Assembly: GCF_003987215.1 (NCBI RefSeq)
Contig: NZ_PIPW01000004.1
Span: 1 to 64,000 of the forward strand
Reading direction: 5' to 3'
Length of the DNA: 64,000 bases
Origin: Pseudidiomarina halophila
Lineage (GTDB): Bacteria > Pseudomonadota > Gammaproteobacteria > Enterobacterales > Alteromonadaceae
Shown: positions 38,156 through 48,089 of the stretch, in pieces
Layout of the letters: each line of letters starts with the position of its first letter
Position numbering within the stretch: position 1 is the first letter of the stretch
The notes under the pieces: generated by a model
Database searches by the model: none
Seen by the model: the letters and a program-made list of their open reading frames with translations, nothing else
What the model was told of the DNA's origin: nothing
Made by a program: the position numbers and the translations under genes

Positions 38156-39144
38156 TCCGTTACCATGGTTAATGCGGTCTCTAAAGCATAGCAGGCACTG
38201 CCAATGTCAATCGTACCAGTGCCGGCCTTGTCCAGGGCGGTGCCGTGGTCGACCGAAGTGCGAACAAAGGGCAAGCCGAGGGTGATATTTACGGCATTGC
38301 CGAAGCCCCGGTATTTTAGCACGGGCAGGCCCTGATCGTGATACATGGCGATCACTGCGTCGGCAGTCTCCAGATAATGTGGCTGGAATACAGTATCTGC
38401 CGGCCAGGGGCCGCTGACGTCAATGCCTCGTGCCTGCAATGTCCGGAGCGCAGGCGCGATATGTTCAATTTCTTCGAGGCCGAGGTGGCCCTGTTCGCCG
38501 GCGTGAGGATTCAGTCCGCACATTAATAGCTTCGGGCGCTGGCACTGAAAACGCAGACTTAATTCGCTGGCGACGATTTCCGTAACACTTTCAATCAGTG
38601 GCTGGGTAATGGCTGCCGGAACCTTACTTAAGGGTAAGTGCGTAGTAACCAGTGCCACGCGGAGTCCTTCCGTGGCAAGCATCATCACGACCTGGCGGGT
38701 GTTACTGAGCTGGGCAAAGAACTCGGTATGGCCGCTAAAAACGATACCCGCATCATTAATCACACCCTTATGTACCGGGCCCGTCATGACCGCGTCAAAT
38801 TCTCCACGCATGCAGCCTTCGCCGGCGTGGCGCAGCAAATCCAGAACATAATGACTGTTGGCAGGCTCAAGTTGACCGGCGCGTACTGGTGCGGCGAGTT
38901 CATGCTCTGCGACCAGCAGGGTGCCCGGCGGCCACAATTGCGGCGGTCGGCTGGGCTCATAGTCTTCACAGGAAACGACAAGACCGAGCTGTTGGGCTCG
39001 GTCTTGCAGGAGTTGCTTGTTGCCAAGTATCACCAGTTCACAGGGCCATTGCTGTTGTACCAACTGCTGTACCAGATACAACGCAATGTCAGGCCCAATA
39101 CCGGCCGGTTCGCCAGAACTATAGGCGATACGCTTCAGACTCAT
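38152..39144 (-). CDS. pdxA: 4-hydroxythreonine-4-phosphate dehydrogenase
   Basis: NAD-dependent oxidation in the DXP-dependent pathway to pyridoxal phosphate. 330 residues; GEPAGIGPD at the N-terminus, the metal-binding GHTEF, and [13 protein letters not shown] near the C-terminus are family hallmarks. Overlaps surA by 4 bases. Confidence 0.97.
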   Translation of the reverse strand: MSLKRIAYSSGEPAGIGPDIALYLVQQLVQQQWPCELVILGNKQLLQDRAQQLGLVVSCEDYEPSRPPQLWPPGTLLVAEHELAAPVRAGQLEPANSHYVLDLLRHAGEGCMRGEFDAVMTGPVHKGVINDAGIVFSGHTEFFAQLSNTRQVVMMLATEGLRVALVTTHLPLSKVPAAITQPLIESVTEIVASELSLRFQCQRPKLLMCGLNPHAGEQGHLGLEEIEHIAPALRTLQARGIDVSGPWPADTVFQPHYLETADAVIAMYHDQGLPVLKYRGFGNAVNITLGLPFVRTSVDHGTALDKAGTGTIDIGSACYALETALTMVTE

Positions 39145-40433
39145 TTAACAACCTGTTCGATGTATGCCTGGTCGCGGATCTCTTGTTGCCAGTTTTCCAG
39201 CTCTTCCTGGTACTTACGGCGGAATAACAACTGGTATGCGCGATTTTGCTTACTGCGCTCGGTCGCATCCTGAATACGGCGATCGAGAACTTCCACAATG
39301 TGCCAACCGAACTGCGACTTGAATGGTTCACTGATGACACCAACTTCAGCGTTATCGACGACTCGTTTAAATGCAGGATCATAAACTTCGGTCTGTGACC
39401 AACCTAAGTCGCCGCCCTGACTGGCTGAGCCTGGATCTGAAGAGTGCTCGCGAGCCATATCTTCAAAGCTTGCTTCGCCAGCGACGATTTGCGCCCGAAT
39501 TTCTTCCAGTTTTTCTTTGGCACGCTTATCAGAGAGAATCACCGATGGCTGCAAAAGAATATGACGGGCATTTACTTCTTCAACTTCCACGGTTTCTAAA
39601 CCGCGGGTATCAGCAACTTTCAGAATGTGAAAGCCGACGCCACTTTTGATTGGACCAATCAGATCGCCTTTCCGTTTGTCACGTACAGCCTCGGCAAATA
39701 AAGTTGGCATGGCATTGATGTTCATCCATCCCAGGTCGCCGCCTTCCAGCGCCCGTGAACCTGATGAGGACGATACGGCGGTTTCGGCAAAGTCAGCGCC
39801 TTTACGTAGTAGTTCAAGCAGTTGCTCCGCACGTTCGCGGGCATCCTGCACTTCATCACTGCCACTGCCGTCACGCAAACCAACGAGGATGTGACTCAAG
39901 CGGTATTCGACTTCTTTCTCGTTCATCTCTTCAAGCATTTGCGAGAGGTTATTAATCTCTTGCGGTGAAATATAAACGCGTTCGCGTACTGCGCCGCGCT
40001 GAACTTCGCCTAACATCATTTCCTTGCGTACCGATTCACGGTAGCTTGACCAGGTACTACCAAGGCGTTCGATTTCATTGCGTAACTGATCGACGGTCAG
40101 GTTTGATTCCTGGGCAATCCCCTGGATAGTCTGCTCTAGTTGTGCGTCACTGACTTCGATACCCGCACGGCGGGCGATTTGCAGTTGCACTTCCTGCAGC
40201 ACTAAACGGTCGATAGCTTGCACACGCAGCACTTTGTCGCTGGGCAAACTCATATCCTGCTCGGCTGCGTTGCGCTTGATCTGTGCCAACATGGCGTCGA
40301 CTTCGCTTTGCAAAATCACGCCGTCATTTACAATAACTGCGACACGGTCGAGCACTTCATTGGCCTGCACAGATACTACGCTGCTTGCGATTGCCAGCCA
40401 TGCAATGCTCACTATCTTCAACATCTTGTTCAT
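39141..40433 (-). CDS. surA: Periplasmic chaperone SurA
   Basis: Escorts unfolded outer membrane proteins, including LptD, to the BAM complex. 430 residues: signal peptide to A24, N-terminal chaperone domain (about 25-170), two parvulin PPIase domains (about 173-270 and 284-385) and a C-terminal helix. It follows lptD by 9 bases, which fits its client relationship. Confidence 0.97.
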   Translation of the reverse strand: MNKMLKIVSIAWLAIASSVVSVQANEVLDRVAVIVNDGVILQSEVDAMLAQIKRNAAEQDMSLPSDKVLRVQAIDRLVLQEVQLQIARRAGIEVSDAQLEQTIQGIAQESNLTVDQLRNEIERLGSTWSSYRESVRKEMMLGEVQRGAVRERVYISPQEINNLSQMLEEMNEKEVEYRLSHILVGLRDGSGSDEVQDARERAEQLLELLRKGADFAETAVSSSSGSRALEGGDLGWMNINAMPTLFAEAVRDKRKGDLIGPIKSGVGFHILKVADTRGLETVEVEEVNARHILLQPSVILSDKRAKEKLEEIRAQIVAGEASFEDMAREHSSDPGSASQGGDLGWSQTEVYDPAFKRVVDNAEVGVISEPFKSQFGWHIVEVLDRRIQDATERSKQNRAYQLLFRRKYQEELENWQQEIRDQAYIEQVVK

Positions 40434-40442
40434 GAAAACTAC

Positions 40443-42722
40443 CTAGTTGCTTAAATAAAACGGGTGGCGATAGCCAAACAGGCTCTGCTCGATAAGTTCC
40501 AGCAGGTTACCATTGTCAGAGCCAAGCCCCTTAATTATGAATTGTATACTGACCCCATTATCGAACTCAGGTTCACCCGATAATGGATCAAATTGTTGTA
40601 ATTCCAGATTGCGATTGACACGACGGTAAGCACTGACTCGCACAGCCCAACAACAGTCGTTGTACTGTAACGCAAGAAGTGCATCGTTGGTACGCTTCTG
40701 CTGTAAATCGTAGTACCAATTCGTGGCGAGTTGCCATTTCGTATTCACTTGGTAGACCGTCTGCAAGCCCAATTGTTCGATATCATCGTTAAGAATATTG
40801 GTCACCTGCCGATGACTTAGCTGCACGAGGTTACTCTCATTGACGCGATACTCAACCGCAGTTTGACTCTTACGGGTACTTTCCTGTTCGAGGTCGTACT
40901 GCACCGCCCCGTTCACAAACACGCGCTGCCCCAGCCGGAACCGCGCTTCAAACGCCAGGTCGGAACGGTCGTCAGAGACCTGGCTCGCTTCATCAAAAAG
41001 ATTTACCCGGCTATCATCAAAATAATAAATTTGACCGACGCTAAAGCGCATCAACTCCCGCGCACTCTGATTGAATACGCTGGTTGAGGCACCAATGGTG
41101 ACCTGATTGGCATCAGCGATACGGTCAAGCCCGGAAAAGCGACGGGCACGGAACAGGCCGCGGTAATCATCCTGCATCAGCGTTGAATCATAGATGCCAA
41201 TGTCGGATTGTTCGCGGTAGGGCACATACAAGTACTGTATTTGCGGTTGCAGGGTTTGCCGGTAGTTGGCGTTATCCCAATTAAACTGACGCTCGAGATT
41301 TAGTCTGCCGCGCATCCGGAACTGTGGTAAGCCGCGCGACGGGTTCTCACTTAACCCCGCTTCGTTGGCGGCCTGGTCGTAATAGGTGTAACTGTAGCTA
41401 AGCTCAGTTAACCAGTCGTAGGCAGGCTCCTCGATCGAGAGATTGACCTGCGGTTCGATGTGGAAGCGCGAGGCATACTCGCTACTATCTTCCTGATTAC
41501 GAAAATGGGTCAACTCAGAGAAAAGACCATACGACAGTATGCTGGGGCCTTGCCATTCAGCCTGGCCGACAATCTGCGGCACGGTGCGAAAAGGTGAACG
41601 ATAGTTGCCTAAAATCTCAAAATCTTCGGCTCGTAACATGACGTGTATGTTGTCATCCAGATAATCCAGGCGCGCGTGACGGTAGATTTGCGCATCGGCA
41701 CGACCGGCAAAATCGCTGCCAAAATCATTCAGGTAGTCATCGTCACTAATATCTAATGCATTAATATAGGAGCGCCAGTGCTGGCTCCAGTTCTGTTCAT
41801 GCTCGACCCGCCATAAGTAGCGTGAGTCGGATGTCGCTAAACTTTCGTCTTCATTCAGATAGGCAAGATTGAGTTGTCCGAACCCATCTTCGGTGAGAAC
41901 CCGATATTCTGCTTGCATCTGCAAACCACGTTCAGCCATGTAACGGGGAGTAATGGTGGCATCCTGGTTTGGTGCGATGTTGATGTAATAAGGCAGCTCA
42001 AATTCAAAGCCGTTCTTCTGTGAAGAGCGAATGGTCGGAAATAAAAAGCCGGTTTTGCGCTCATCTGTAATTGGGAAATTCAGATAGGGTACATACAACA
42101 CTGGCACCCCGAACAGTTCAAACTTGGCGTGCCAGGCTTCACCCCAGGCCTCGTCTTCATTGATGCTGATTTCTTGCGCACTTAGTTGCCATGCAGGATC
42201 ATCGGTCGGACAGGTAGTGAAGGTAGAACCTTCGAGTAAAACCTGCTCCGGTGCAATAGACAGGATCTCTGCTGTACCATGGGCGCCGGTATCAATAAGC
42301 TGATATTCGGCACCCGCCAGATAGGCGCGGTTGGTGCCCGAATTAAGCCGGAAGTTCTCACTGGCTACCTGCACGTAGCCATCAGTGAAACGTGTCGCGC
42401 CACTGGCATTGATATTGCCCGTTGCTTGGTTCACAGTAGCTTGTTCAGTCAACAGGTATTGGTCGTTGAACTGGACTTCGACATTGCCGGTAAATGATGC
42501 AATTGAAGTTTGCGAATCAATGTCAGCTTGATTGGCTCGGACGCCGATGGCATCGGTGCTAAGGTTACGGATAGGTTTGAGTTCATCTAACTGGAATAAT
42601 GGTGCACGGACCGGACACTGGCTGAGAAATTCTGCGTTGTCCTGAGCCTGCGCTGCGGCGACAGTGGTGCCGCATAGATAGAGGCTTATGCCCCAGCAGG
42701 CTCCGCGAGTGAATAAATGCAT
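40443..42722 (-). CDS. lptD: LPS assembly outer membrane protein LptD
   Basis: Barrel of the LptDE translocon placing lipopolysaccharide in the outer leaflet. 759 residues (E. coli 784): signal peptide to about A25, N-terminal jellyroll (about 50-190) and a 26-strand-type barrel. The four cysteines for the essential inter-domain disulfides are present: C36, C171, C690 and C691 (E. coli 31, 173, 724, 725). First gene of its operon; no clear ribosome site and no convincing sigma-E promoter found in the gap to the AmgK-like gene. Confidence 0.96.
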   Translation of the reverse strand: MHLFTRGACWGISLYLCGTTVAAAQAQDNAEFLSQCPVRAPLFQLDELKPIRNLSTDAIGVRANQADIDSQTSIASFTGNVEVQFNDQYLLTEQATVNQATGNINASGATRFTDGYVQVASENFRLNSGTNRAYLAGAEYQLIDTGAHGTAEILSIAPEQVLLEGSTFTTCPTDDPAWQLSAQEISINEDEAWGEAWHAKFELFGVPVLYVPYLNFPITDERKTGFLFPTIRSSQKNGFEFELPYYINIAPNQDATITPRYMAERGLQMQAEYRVLTEDGFGQLNLAYLNEDESLATSDSRYLWRVEHEQNWSQHWRSYINALDISDDDYLNDFGSDFAGRADAQIYRHARLDYLDDNIHVMLRAEDFEILGNYRSPFRTVPQIVGQAEWQGPSILSYGLFSELTHFRNQEDSSEYASRFHIEPQVNLSIEEPAYDWLTELSYSYTYYDQAANEAGLSENPSRGLPQFRMRGRLNLERQFNWDNANYRQTLQPQIQYLYVPYREQSDIGIYDSTLMQDDYRGLFRARRFSGLDRIADANQVTIGASTSVFNQSARELMRFSVGQIYYFDDSRVNLFDEASQVSDDRSDLAFEARFRLGQRVFVNGAVQYDLEQESTRKSQTAVEYRVNESNLVQLSHRQVTNILNDDIEQLGLQTVYQVNTKWQLATNWYYDLQQKRTNDALLALQYNDCCWAVRVSAYRRVNRNLELQQFDPLSGEPEFDNGVSIQFIIKGLGSDNGNLLELIEQSLFGYRHPFYLSN

Positions 42723-42740
42723 GTTAGTGATGACTCAACT

Positions 42741-42768
42741 TTGTCCTTAACAATGTGGAAGGTATGAT
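42741..42768 (+). promoter_or_regulatory. Probable sigma-70 promoter of the AmgK-like gene
   Basis: TTGTCC (42741-42746), a 16-base spacer and TATGAT (42763-42768), in the gap between divergent lptD and the AmgK-like gene. The predicted start is about 38 bases before the GTG. Confidence 0.5.
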
Positions 42769-42812
42769 AAAGCAAATTTACTTTGCCTGCCATTTGTGAG
42801 CGAGGAAATAGC

Positions 42813-43820
42813 GTGGAAAATAAACGAGAAGTAAAGTTGCAGGCGTGGTGCGAGGCCGTGACCGGGTATCCACAGCAAGATCTGCAGCCGGTTTTCGGTG
42901 ATGCCCGGCCCTGGCGTTATTACCGTACCCACGACGGACTACGTAGCCTGATTGCCATTGATACCATGAATACTGAGGCGGCACTGAATAATTATCTGGC
43001 AGTGGCAGATGCCTATAGCGAGCGCGATGTTGCCGTTCCGGAGTTAGTAGCAGTGAACGAACAGCGCGGCTTCATGCTGATGACTGATTTGGGGTCAAGC
43101 TTGCTATTGAGCCACTTAAGTGAAGCTTCGCTTAGTGAGTGGTATGCCAAAGTCTTCGTCGATCTTGCCGATATTATGACGGTAACTGAAACCCAAAACG
43201 GTCCTTTACCTAAATTCGATGCCGCGCAACTGCAGGCTGAACTGGATCTGATGTACGAGTGGTTAGTAAAGGCTCACTTACGGCTTGAGTTCAGTGACGC
43301 AGAGGAAAAGGTCTGGAAGGACTTTTGTGCGGCATTGATTGCCAATGCTGAAGCACAGCCGCAAGTTGGGGTGCACCGAAAATTTCACGCCCGGAATGTG
43401 CTGGTTCAGGGCGATAAATCCCTTGCTTACACGGGTTTTCATGATGCGGTAGTAGGCCCGATCACTTATGATGTGGTGAGTTTACTGCGTGATTGCTATG
43501 TGCGCTGGCCAGATGACCAGGTGCGCCGCCTGGCGGCAGAATGTTACGATTACCTACGCAATCAGCGTAAGGATTTGGGGTTAGATGCAGATGCTGCAAT
43601 CTGGCAGCGCTGGTTCGATTTAATGGGCTTACAACGCCACGCTTATGCAAGTGGCTTGTTTGCACGCCGTTATCGCCGTGACGGTAACCCGGGATACGTG
43701 CAGGATATTCCACGAAATTTGGCATATCTCCACGATGTTGCTGCTATCTACGCGGAATTCGAAGATTTTCGCGTAATTTTAAAAGACCGAATTTTGCCCG
43801 CCTTGGCGGCATTAGATTAA
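42813..43820 (+). CDS. AmgK-family sugar kinase homologue with degenerate active site
   Basis: A 335-residue protein of the aminoglycoside-phosphotransferase fold, closely patterned on AmgK (anomeric MurNAc/GlcNAc kinase of cell-wall recycling): GPITYDVVSLLRDCYVRW, LMGLQRH and GLFARR are typical. However, the catalytic loop, normally HRDxxxRN, reads HRKFHARN (188-195) with K190 in place of the catalytic Asp, and the metal motif DFQDA reads GFHDA (208-212) with G208 for the first Asp. The codons are clear (AAA, GGT). It is probably a pseudokinase. GTG start with GAGG 7 bases upstream. The usual partner murU is absent; djlA follows 15 bases later. Confidence 0.85.
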   Translation: MENKREVKLQAWCEAVTGYPQQDLQPVFGDARPWRYYRTHDGLRSLIAIDTMNTEAALNNYLAVADAYSERDVAVPELVAVNEQRGFMLMTDLGSSLLLSHLSEASLSEWYAKVFVDLADIMTVTETQNGPLPKFDAAQLQAELDLMYEWLVKAHLRLEFSDAEEKVWKDFCAALIANAEAQPQVGVHRKFHARNVLVQGDKSLAYTGFHDAVVGPITYDVVSLLRDCYVRWPDDQVRRLAAECYDYLRNQRKDLGLDADAAIWQRWFDLMGLQRHAYASGLFARRYRRDGNPGYVQDIPRNLAYLHDVAAIYAEFEDFRVILKDRILPALAALD

Positions 43821-43835
43821 GTACGAGGAGTATGC

Positions 43836-44624
43836 ATGTTTTGGGGTAAAGTGCTTGGCGGTTTCTTCGGTTACCTGTTTTTAAAGTTACCGGGTTTGTT
43901 TCTGGGTGTGCTGATCGGACATTGGTTTGACCGGGCGCTACAGCAGTCAATGCGCCAGGGTGGGGTGGTTAATCAGCATCTGTTTGTCGATACCTTGTTC
44001 GCCGTGCTGGGGCATTTGGCAAAGTCGAAGGGTCGGGTAACCGAACAGGACATCGATTACGTTAATGCGCTGATGCAGCATCTCAAGCTAAGTGATGATG
44101 CGCGTAGCCGGGCACAGGAAGCTTTCCGGCAGGGGAAAAGTGCCGATTATCCGCTGGTCAATAAAGTCAGTGAGTTCCGTCGGCAAGTCGCGTGGCGGCG
44201 TGATATTTTGCAATTCTTTATCGAGCAGATTCTGATTGTCGCGCTGCACGATGGCAAATTGGATCAGGCTGAGTACGACGTGTTATTGCGTATCACTCAG
44301 GCGCTTGGCTTCCGTCGCGCGCAACTGGACGTCTGGTTGCAGATGGCGCAGGCTGGTCAGCGGTTCCGGGGCGGCCGTGCTGGCACCAGCGGTGCCACCC
44401 AAGCGAGCCAAATCGACGATGCCTATGCGGTGCTGGGCGTTGACCGCAAGGCGAGTTTTGCTGAGGTGAAGAAAGCTTACCGGAAGCTAATGGCTAAGCA
44501 TCATCCGGATAAATTAGCAGCGCAGGGCCTGCCGGAAGAAATGCGGGCGTCGGCACAAGAGAAAGCGCAGGAAATTCAGGCGGCCTACGAACTTATCAAA
44601 AGTCAGCAGGGCAGTGAAAGTTAA
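43836..44624 (+). CDS. djlA: Membrane-anchored co-chaperone DjlA
   Basis: A type III J-domain protein that stimulates DnaK at the membrane. 262 residues: N-terminal membrane helix (about 5-27), TerB-like helical domain (about 45-175), and a C-terminal J domain with HPD at 223-225. GAGGAG is 6 bases upstream of the ATG. The last 29 bases overlap the end of rluA on the opposite strand. Confidence 0.95.
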   Translation: MFWGKVLGGFFGYLFLKLPGLFLGVLIGHWFDRALQQSMRQGGVVNQHLFVDTLFAVLGHLAKSKGRVTEQDIDYVNALMQHLKLSDDARSRAQEAFRQGKSADYPLVNKVSEFRRQVAWRRDILQFFIEQILIVALHDGKLDQAEYDVLLRITQALGFRRAQLDVWLQMAQAGQRFRGGRAGTSGATQASQIDDAYAVLGVDRKASFAEVKKAYRKLMAKHHPDKLAAQGLPEEMRASAQEKAQEIQAAYELIKSQQGSES

Positions 44625-45252
44625 TAGCCTGGCCACTTAGCGGATGCTGAAAACCGATCTCTTCAGCATGTAGAAGTAAGCGCGATGCGGCAGCGTAAGC
44701 TGTCGCATCAGCATAGAATTTATCCCCGAGGATCGGTGTTCCCAATACCTGCATGTGCACACGTAGCTGGTGTGAACGTCCAGTAATCGGAAATAACATG
44801 ACCTCACTCGATTGGCCGTCAAAACCAAGCACCTGATAGCGCGTTTGCGCGTGGCGTCCCGCCAGCAGATCAATCATCTGCCGCGGGCGGTTCGGCCAGT
44901 CACACCGCATGGCCAGATCAATCAGGCCTGCAGTGGCTGGAAGCTTCCCAGCCACGCGGGCGCGGTAATACTTATGAACCTTGCGTTGTTCAAACTGGCG
45001 TTGCAGATGTGCCTGTGCGGTTTTGTGCAGCGCCAGAACGATTAAGCCTGAGGTTGCCATGTCCAGTCGATGCACCACCCGTGCGCCCGGTAACACCCGC
45101 GTTACCCTTGCCCAGACCGAGTCGCGATGAGCTGGATCTTTGCCTGGCACACTTAATAACCCCGGCGGCTTATTCACCACGACAATGGCTTCATCGCGGT
45201 AAACGATGTCCAGATAGGGATCCGTCGGCGGTGCATAATTGAGTAGCGTCAT
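44596..45252 (-). CDS. rluA: Pseudouridine synthase RluA
   Basis: Dual-specificity enzyme for 23S rRNA position 746 and tRNA position 32. 218 residues (E. coli 219). Catalytic D64 in HRLDMATSG, and the C-terminal GRSHQLRVHM motif are intact. Overlaps rapA by 4 bases and is placed as in E. coli (rapA-rluA-djlA). Confidence 0.95.
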   Translation of the reverse strand: MTLLNYAPPTDPYLDIVYRDEAIVVVNKPPGLLSVPGKDPAHRDSVWARVTRVLPGARVVHRLDMATSGLIVLALHKTAQAHLQRQFEQRKVHKYYRARVAGKLPATAGLIDLAMRCDWPNRPRQMIDLLAGRHAQTRYQVLGFDGQSSEVMLFPITGRSHQLRVHMQVLGTPILGDKFYADATAYAAASRLLLHAEEIGFQHPLSGQAINFHCPADF

Positions 45253-47921
45253 GCAGGCGAATTCACCACGATACGAACGCTATCAAGCTGCAGCATCGGC
45301 TTGGCCAGCGCAGCTCTGAGTTGCTGGTGCCGCGCCTGTAATGCATCGATTTCACTTTGTCGAACTGCTGGATTACGTTGTTTTAATTCCCGCATGCGTT
45401 GCTGCGCACTCGCCATGCGTTGTTCAAGCAACTGCTCCGCCTGATCCAGCAGCACTTGCTGCTGCGCTTCGGCCGGTTGCCAGGCTGTGTGGATGTGCTG
45501 TTGGATGTTTTGCCGCAGCTGTTGCAGCAAGGCGCGGGCTTGTTTTTTGTCGACAAACTGCAGCTGTTTATCAAATGCTGCAGCCTGCACCCGCGCCGTA
45601 AGGTCACGGCCCTGACTATCCAGCAGAATACGAATGGCTTGTTGCGGATAAAACTCGTGCGCTACCAATTCCGGCGCTGTGGTCAGTTGACTGGTATAGC
45701 TCAGCTCGATAAACCACGCCCCGGCGGGCAGCGCCCGATTTTGGATCAACGCCACGCTGGTGCTACCAAAACTGTCGGTACTCAATAATTCCAGGGCATG
45801 CTGTACCTGCGGATGGTCCCAACTGAGGAATTCGACCTGTTCATTCGCCAACGCATAATCGCGTGAGAAGGTCACGGTAAGACCATCGTCGGGTAAACCA
45901 GGCAGCTGTATACGCATATGTTCCGTCGGTCGCAACCAGCCACTTTCGGCATTGAATTCATCGTAATCAAGACCAAAACGGTTCCAGAAATCATGCATGA
46001 ACTCAGTCAGTTGCTGCTGGCGCTCATCGGCGGCAATGGCCGCCAGTATGGCGTCAGCCTGTTGCGGACGGTAGGCGTTCAGCTCCTGCAAGCGATCCCT
46101 GCCTTGTTTAATCTGCTCACGCAGCTGTTCAGCACGTTCGGCAGTTGCATCCAGCACCTCGGCAAAACCAAGTTCGTCATGGTAATCGCCCGTCAGAAAA
46201 GCCTGCAGTTGCTCATGGAACTCATCGTAAAGCATGGCACCGACGGCGTTAGGAGCACGAAACGCCTGCATAGCCTCATACCATTGGTACAAGTAAGCGT
46301 CACGACTGTCAGTCAGATACGGAACGTGGATTTGCACGGTTTCGGCTTGGCCCAGGCGATCGAGACGGCCGATACGCTGCTCGAGTAGATCCGGATGTGT
46401 AGGTAGATCAAACAGCACCAGATGGTGAGCGAATTGAAAATTACGACCCTCGCTACCGATTTCCGAACAAAGCAGGATTGGACAGCCGTCTTCCGGGCTG
46501 GCAAAGAACTCCGCGGCACGATCGCGCTCCAGCAAACTCATGCCTTCATGAAAGACCGCGGCATGAATTCCGTGCTGGATGCGCAAGAAGTCATAGAGTT
46601 CCTGCACTTGTGCCGAGGAGTGACAGATGAGAATAAATTTTTCCGCTTTATGGGCACTCAAAAGCTGTTTTAACCAGCTGGCTTTGGTAGCGAAGGCCTC
46701 ACCATCATCAGCGTCTAGTGCCACCGGGTGACACTGGCGTTCCGGAAAGCCGCCGACATGTGCCCGGCTATTGCGAAACATTAAGCGCCCGGTGCCATAG
46801 TGGTCGAGCAAGCGGTCAAGAAGCTTATCCGCGCCAACCCTGGCCAATACTTCGGCCAGTGGCGTCAGCTGCTGGTAGCTTTGCTGCTCGGCAATAAATT
46901 GCTCCAGCGAATGGAAGCGGTCAGGGTCGAGTAGCTGCAGCCGCGCAAAGTGGCCGTCCAGCCCCGCCTGTTCAGGCGTGGCGGTGAGTAGTAGTACGCT
47001 GGGGATGGCCGTGCAAAGCTGTTGCAGCTGGGCAAAGTGTGCAGTCTTTGGCGCGATTCGATGGGCTTCATCGACAATTAGTAAATCAAAATCAGCGGCA
47101 GCCAGTTGCGTTTGCCAGCGTTCACTTTGCAACAGACTTTGCGGCACCACCACCAGTTGCTCAGCGCTGAACACATTGTCGTGTTCTTCCACGGTTTGCT
47201 CACAGCGCTCTTGATCAAACAGACTAAAGGCTAACGCAAAGCGGCGTTTGAGCTCGATCAGCCACTGATGACAGAGGCTGTCCGGCACGATAATCGCCAC
47301 GCGCTGGCTGCGACCACTGAGCAGCCGGCGTTGCAGGATGAGCCCGGCTTCGATGGTTTTGCCCAGGCCAACCTCGTCCGCGAGCAACACTCGCGGTTGA
47401 TAGCGATCTGCGACCGTGTGAGCGATATAGAGCTGATGCGGTAACAGTTGGGCGCGGGCACCGAGTAAACCGGCCACCGACGATTGTTGCCAGCGCTGCA
47501 GATGGCGCTGTGCTTGCTGGCGCAGACGGTACATATCAAGGCGGTCAGTCTTGCCGGCCAATATGCGCGTAAGCGGATGTTGCGTGGCGACCTGGGCAGC
47601 CAGCTGGGCCTCAGGCAAACTGGTGGTCTCCTGAGTGTCCTCACGCTGACCGATGTAATGCAGAATGCCGCCTCGGTTTTCCACCTCAGTCACGCGAAAG
47701 AACCAACCGTCAGCGTGCTGACCACGATCATCGGGCAGCAATCGATAGCGGGCCAGAGGTGCTTGCTGACTGGCATAGTGACGGATTTCACCGGTGGCCG
47801 GGAACAAAACCGTGAGCATGCGACCTTCGACTTGGGTCAATAACCCGAGACCTTGCTCCAGTTCTGTTTCGCTTAACCAGCGTTGACCTGCCACATATGT
47901 GTGCACGCTATCTTCTGACAT
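45249..47921 (-). CDS. rapA: RNA polymerase-associated ATPase RapA
   Basis: Swi2/Snf2-type ATPase that recycles stalled RNA polymerase. 890 residues against 968 in E. coli. N-terminal Tudor-like domains (about 1-105), helicase lobe 1 with DEVGLGKT (182-189) and DEAH (284-287), lobe 2 with the GSEGRNFQF and QRIGRLDRLGQ motifs, and RapA C-terminal domains with a Gln-rich coiled coil (about 800-860). The shorter length seems to come from gaps in the C-terminal half. Divergent from the PhoH gene by 168 bases. Confidence 0.95.
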   Translation of the reverse strand: MSEDSVHTYVAGQRWLSETELEQGLGLLTQVEGRMLTVLFPATGEIRHYASQQAPLARYRLLPDDRGQHADGWFFRVTEVENRGGILHYIGQREDTQETTSLPEAQLAAQVATQHPLTRILAGKTDRLDMYRLRQQAQRHLQRWQQSSVAGLLGARAQLLPHQLYIAHTVADRYQPRVLLADEVGLGKTIEAGLILQRRLLSGRSQRVAIIVPDSLCHQWLIELKRRFALAFSLFDQERCEQTVEEHDNVFSAEQLVVVPQSLLQSERWQTQLAAADFDLLIVDEAHRIAPKTAHFAQLQQLCTAIPSVLLLTATPEQAGLDGHFARLQLLDPDRFHSLEQFIAEQQSYQQLTPLAEVLARVGADKLLDRLLDHYGTGRLMFRNSRAHVGGFPERQCHPVALDADDGEAFATKASWLKQLLSAHKAEKFILICHSSAQVQELYDFLRIQHGIHAAVFHEGMSLLERDRAAEFFASPEDGCPILLCSEIGSEGRNFQFAHHLVLFDLPTHPDLLEQRIGRLDRLGQAETVQIHVPYLTDSRDAYLYQWYEAMQAFRAPNAVGAMLYDEFHEQLQAFLTGDYHDELGFAEVLDATAERAEQLREQIKQGRDRLQELNAYRPQQADAILAAIAADERQQQLTEFMHDFWNRFGLDYDEFNAESGWLRPTEHMRIQLPGLPDDGLTVTFSRDYALANEQVEFLSWDHPQVQHALELLSTDSFGSTSVALIQNRALPAGAWFIELSYTSQLTTAPELVAHEFYPQQAIRILLDSQGRDLTARVQAAAFDKQLQFVDKKQARALLQQLRQNIQQHIHTAWQPAEAQQQVLLDQAEQLLEQRMASAQQRMRELKQRNPAVRQSEIDALQARHQQLRAALAKPMLQLDSVRIVVNSPA

Positions 47922-48089
47922 CCAAAAACCTCTACGATTGAGTACGCTCGTGGGCGTAAAAACAAAGGGCGCACATGGTAGCTAAATTTTTTTCAATGTT
48001 CACACCATTTTCATGAAAACTGCGCTAGTCTTAAAAGTGCATGGCAAGCAAAAATTATAATTAAACTTCATACCTGCTTGAGGTCGCGC

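Noticed and set aside
48056-48061. Perfect TATAAT ahead of the PIN-PhoH gene as promoter
   Set aside because: No plausible -35 at 16-18 bases and no extended -10, in a very AT-rich stretch; left as a remark in the gene entry.
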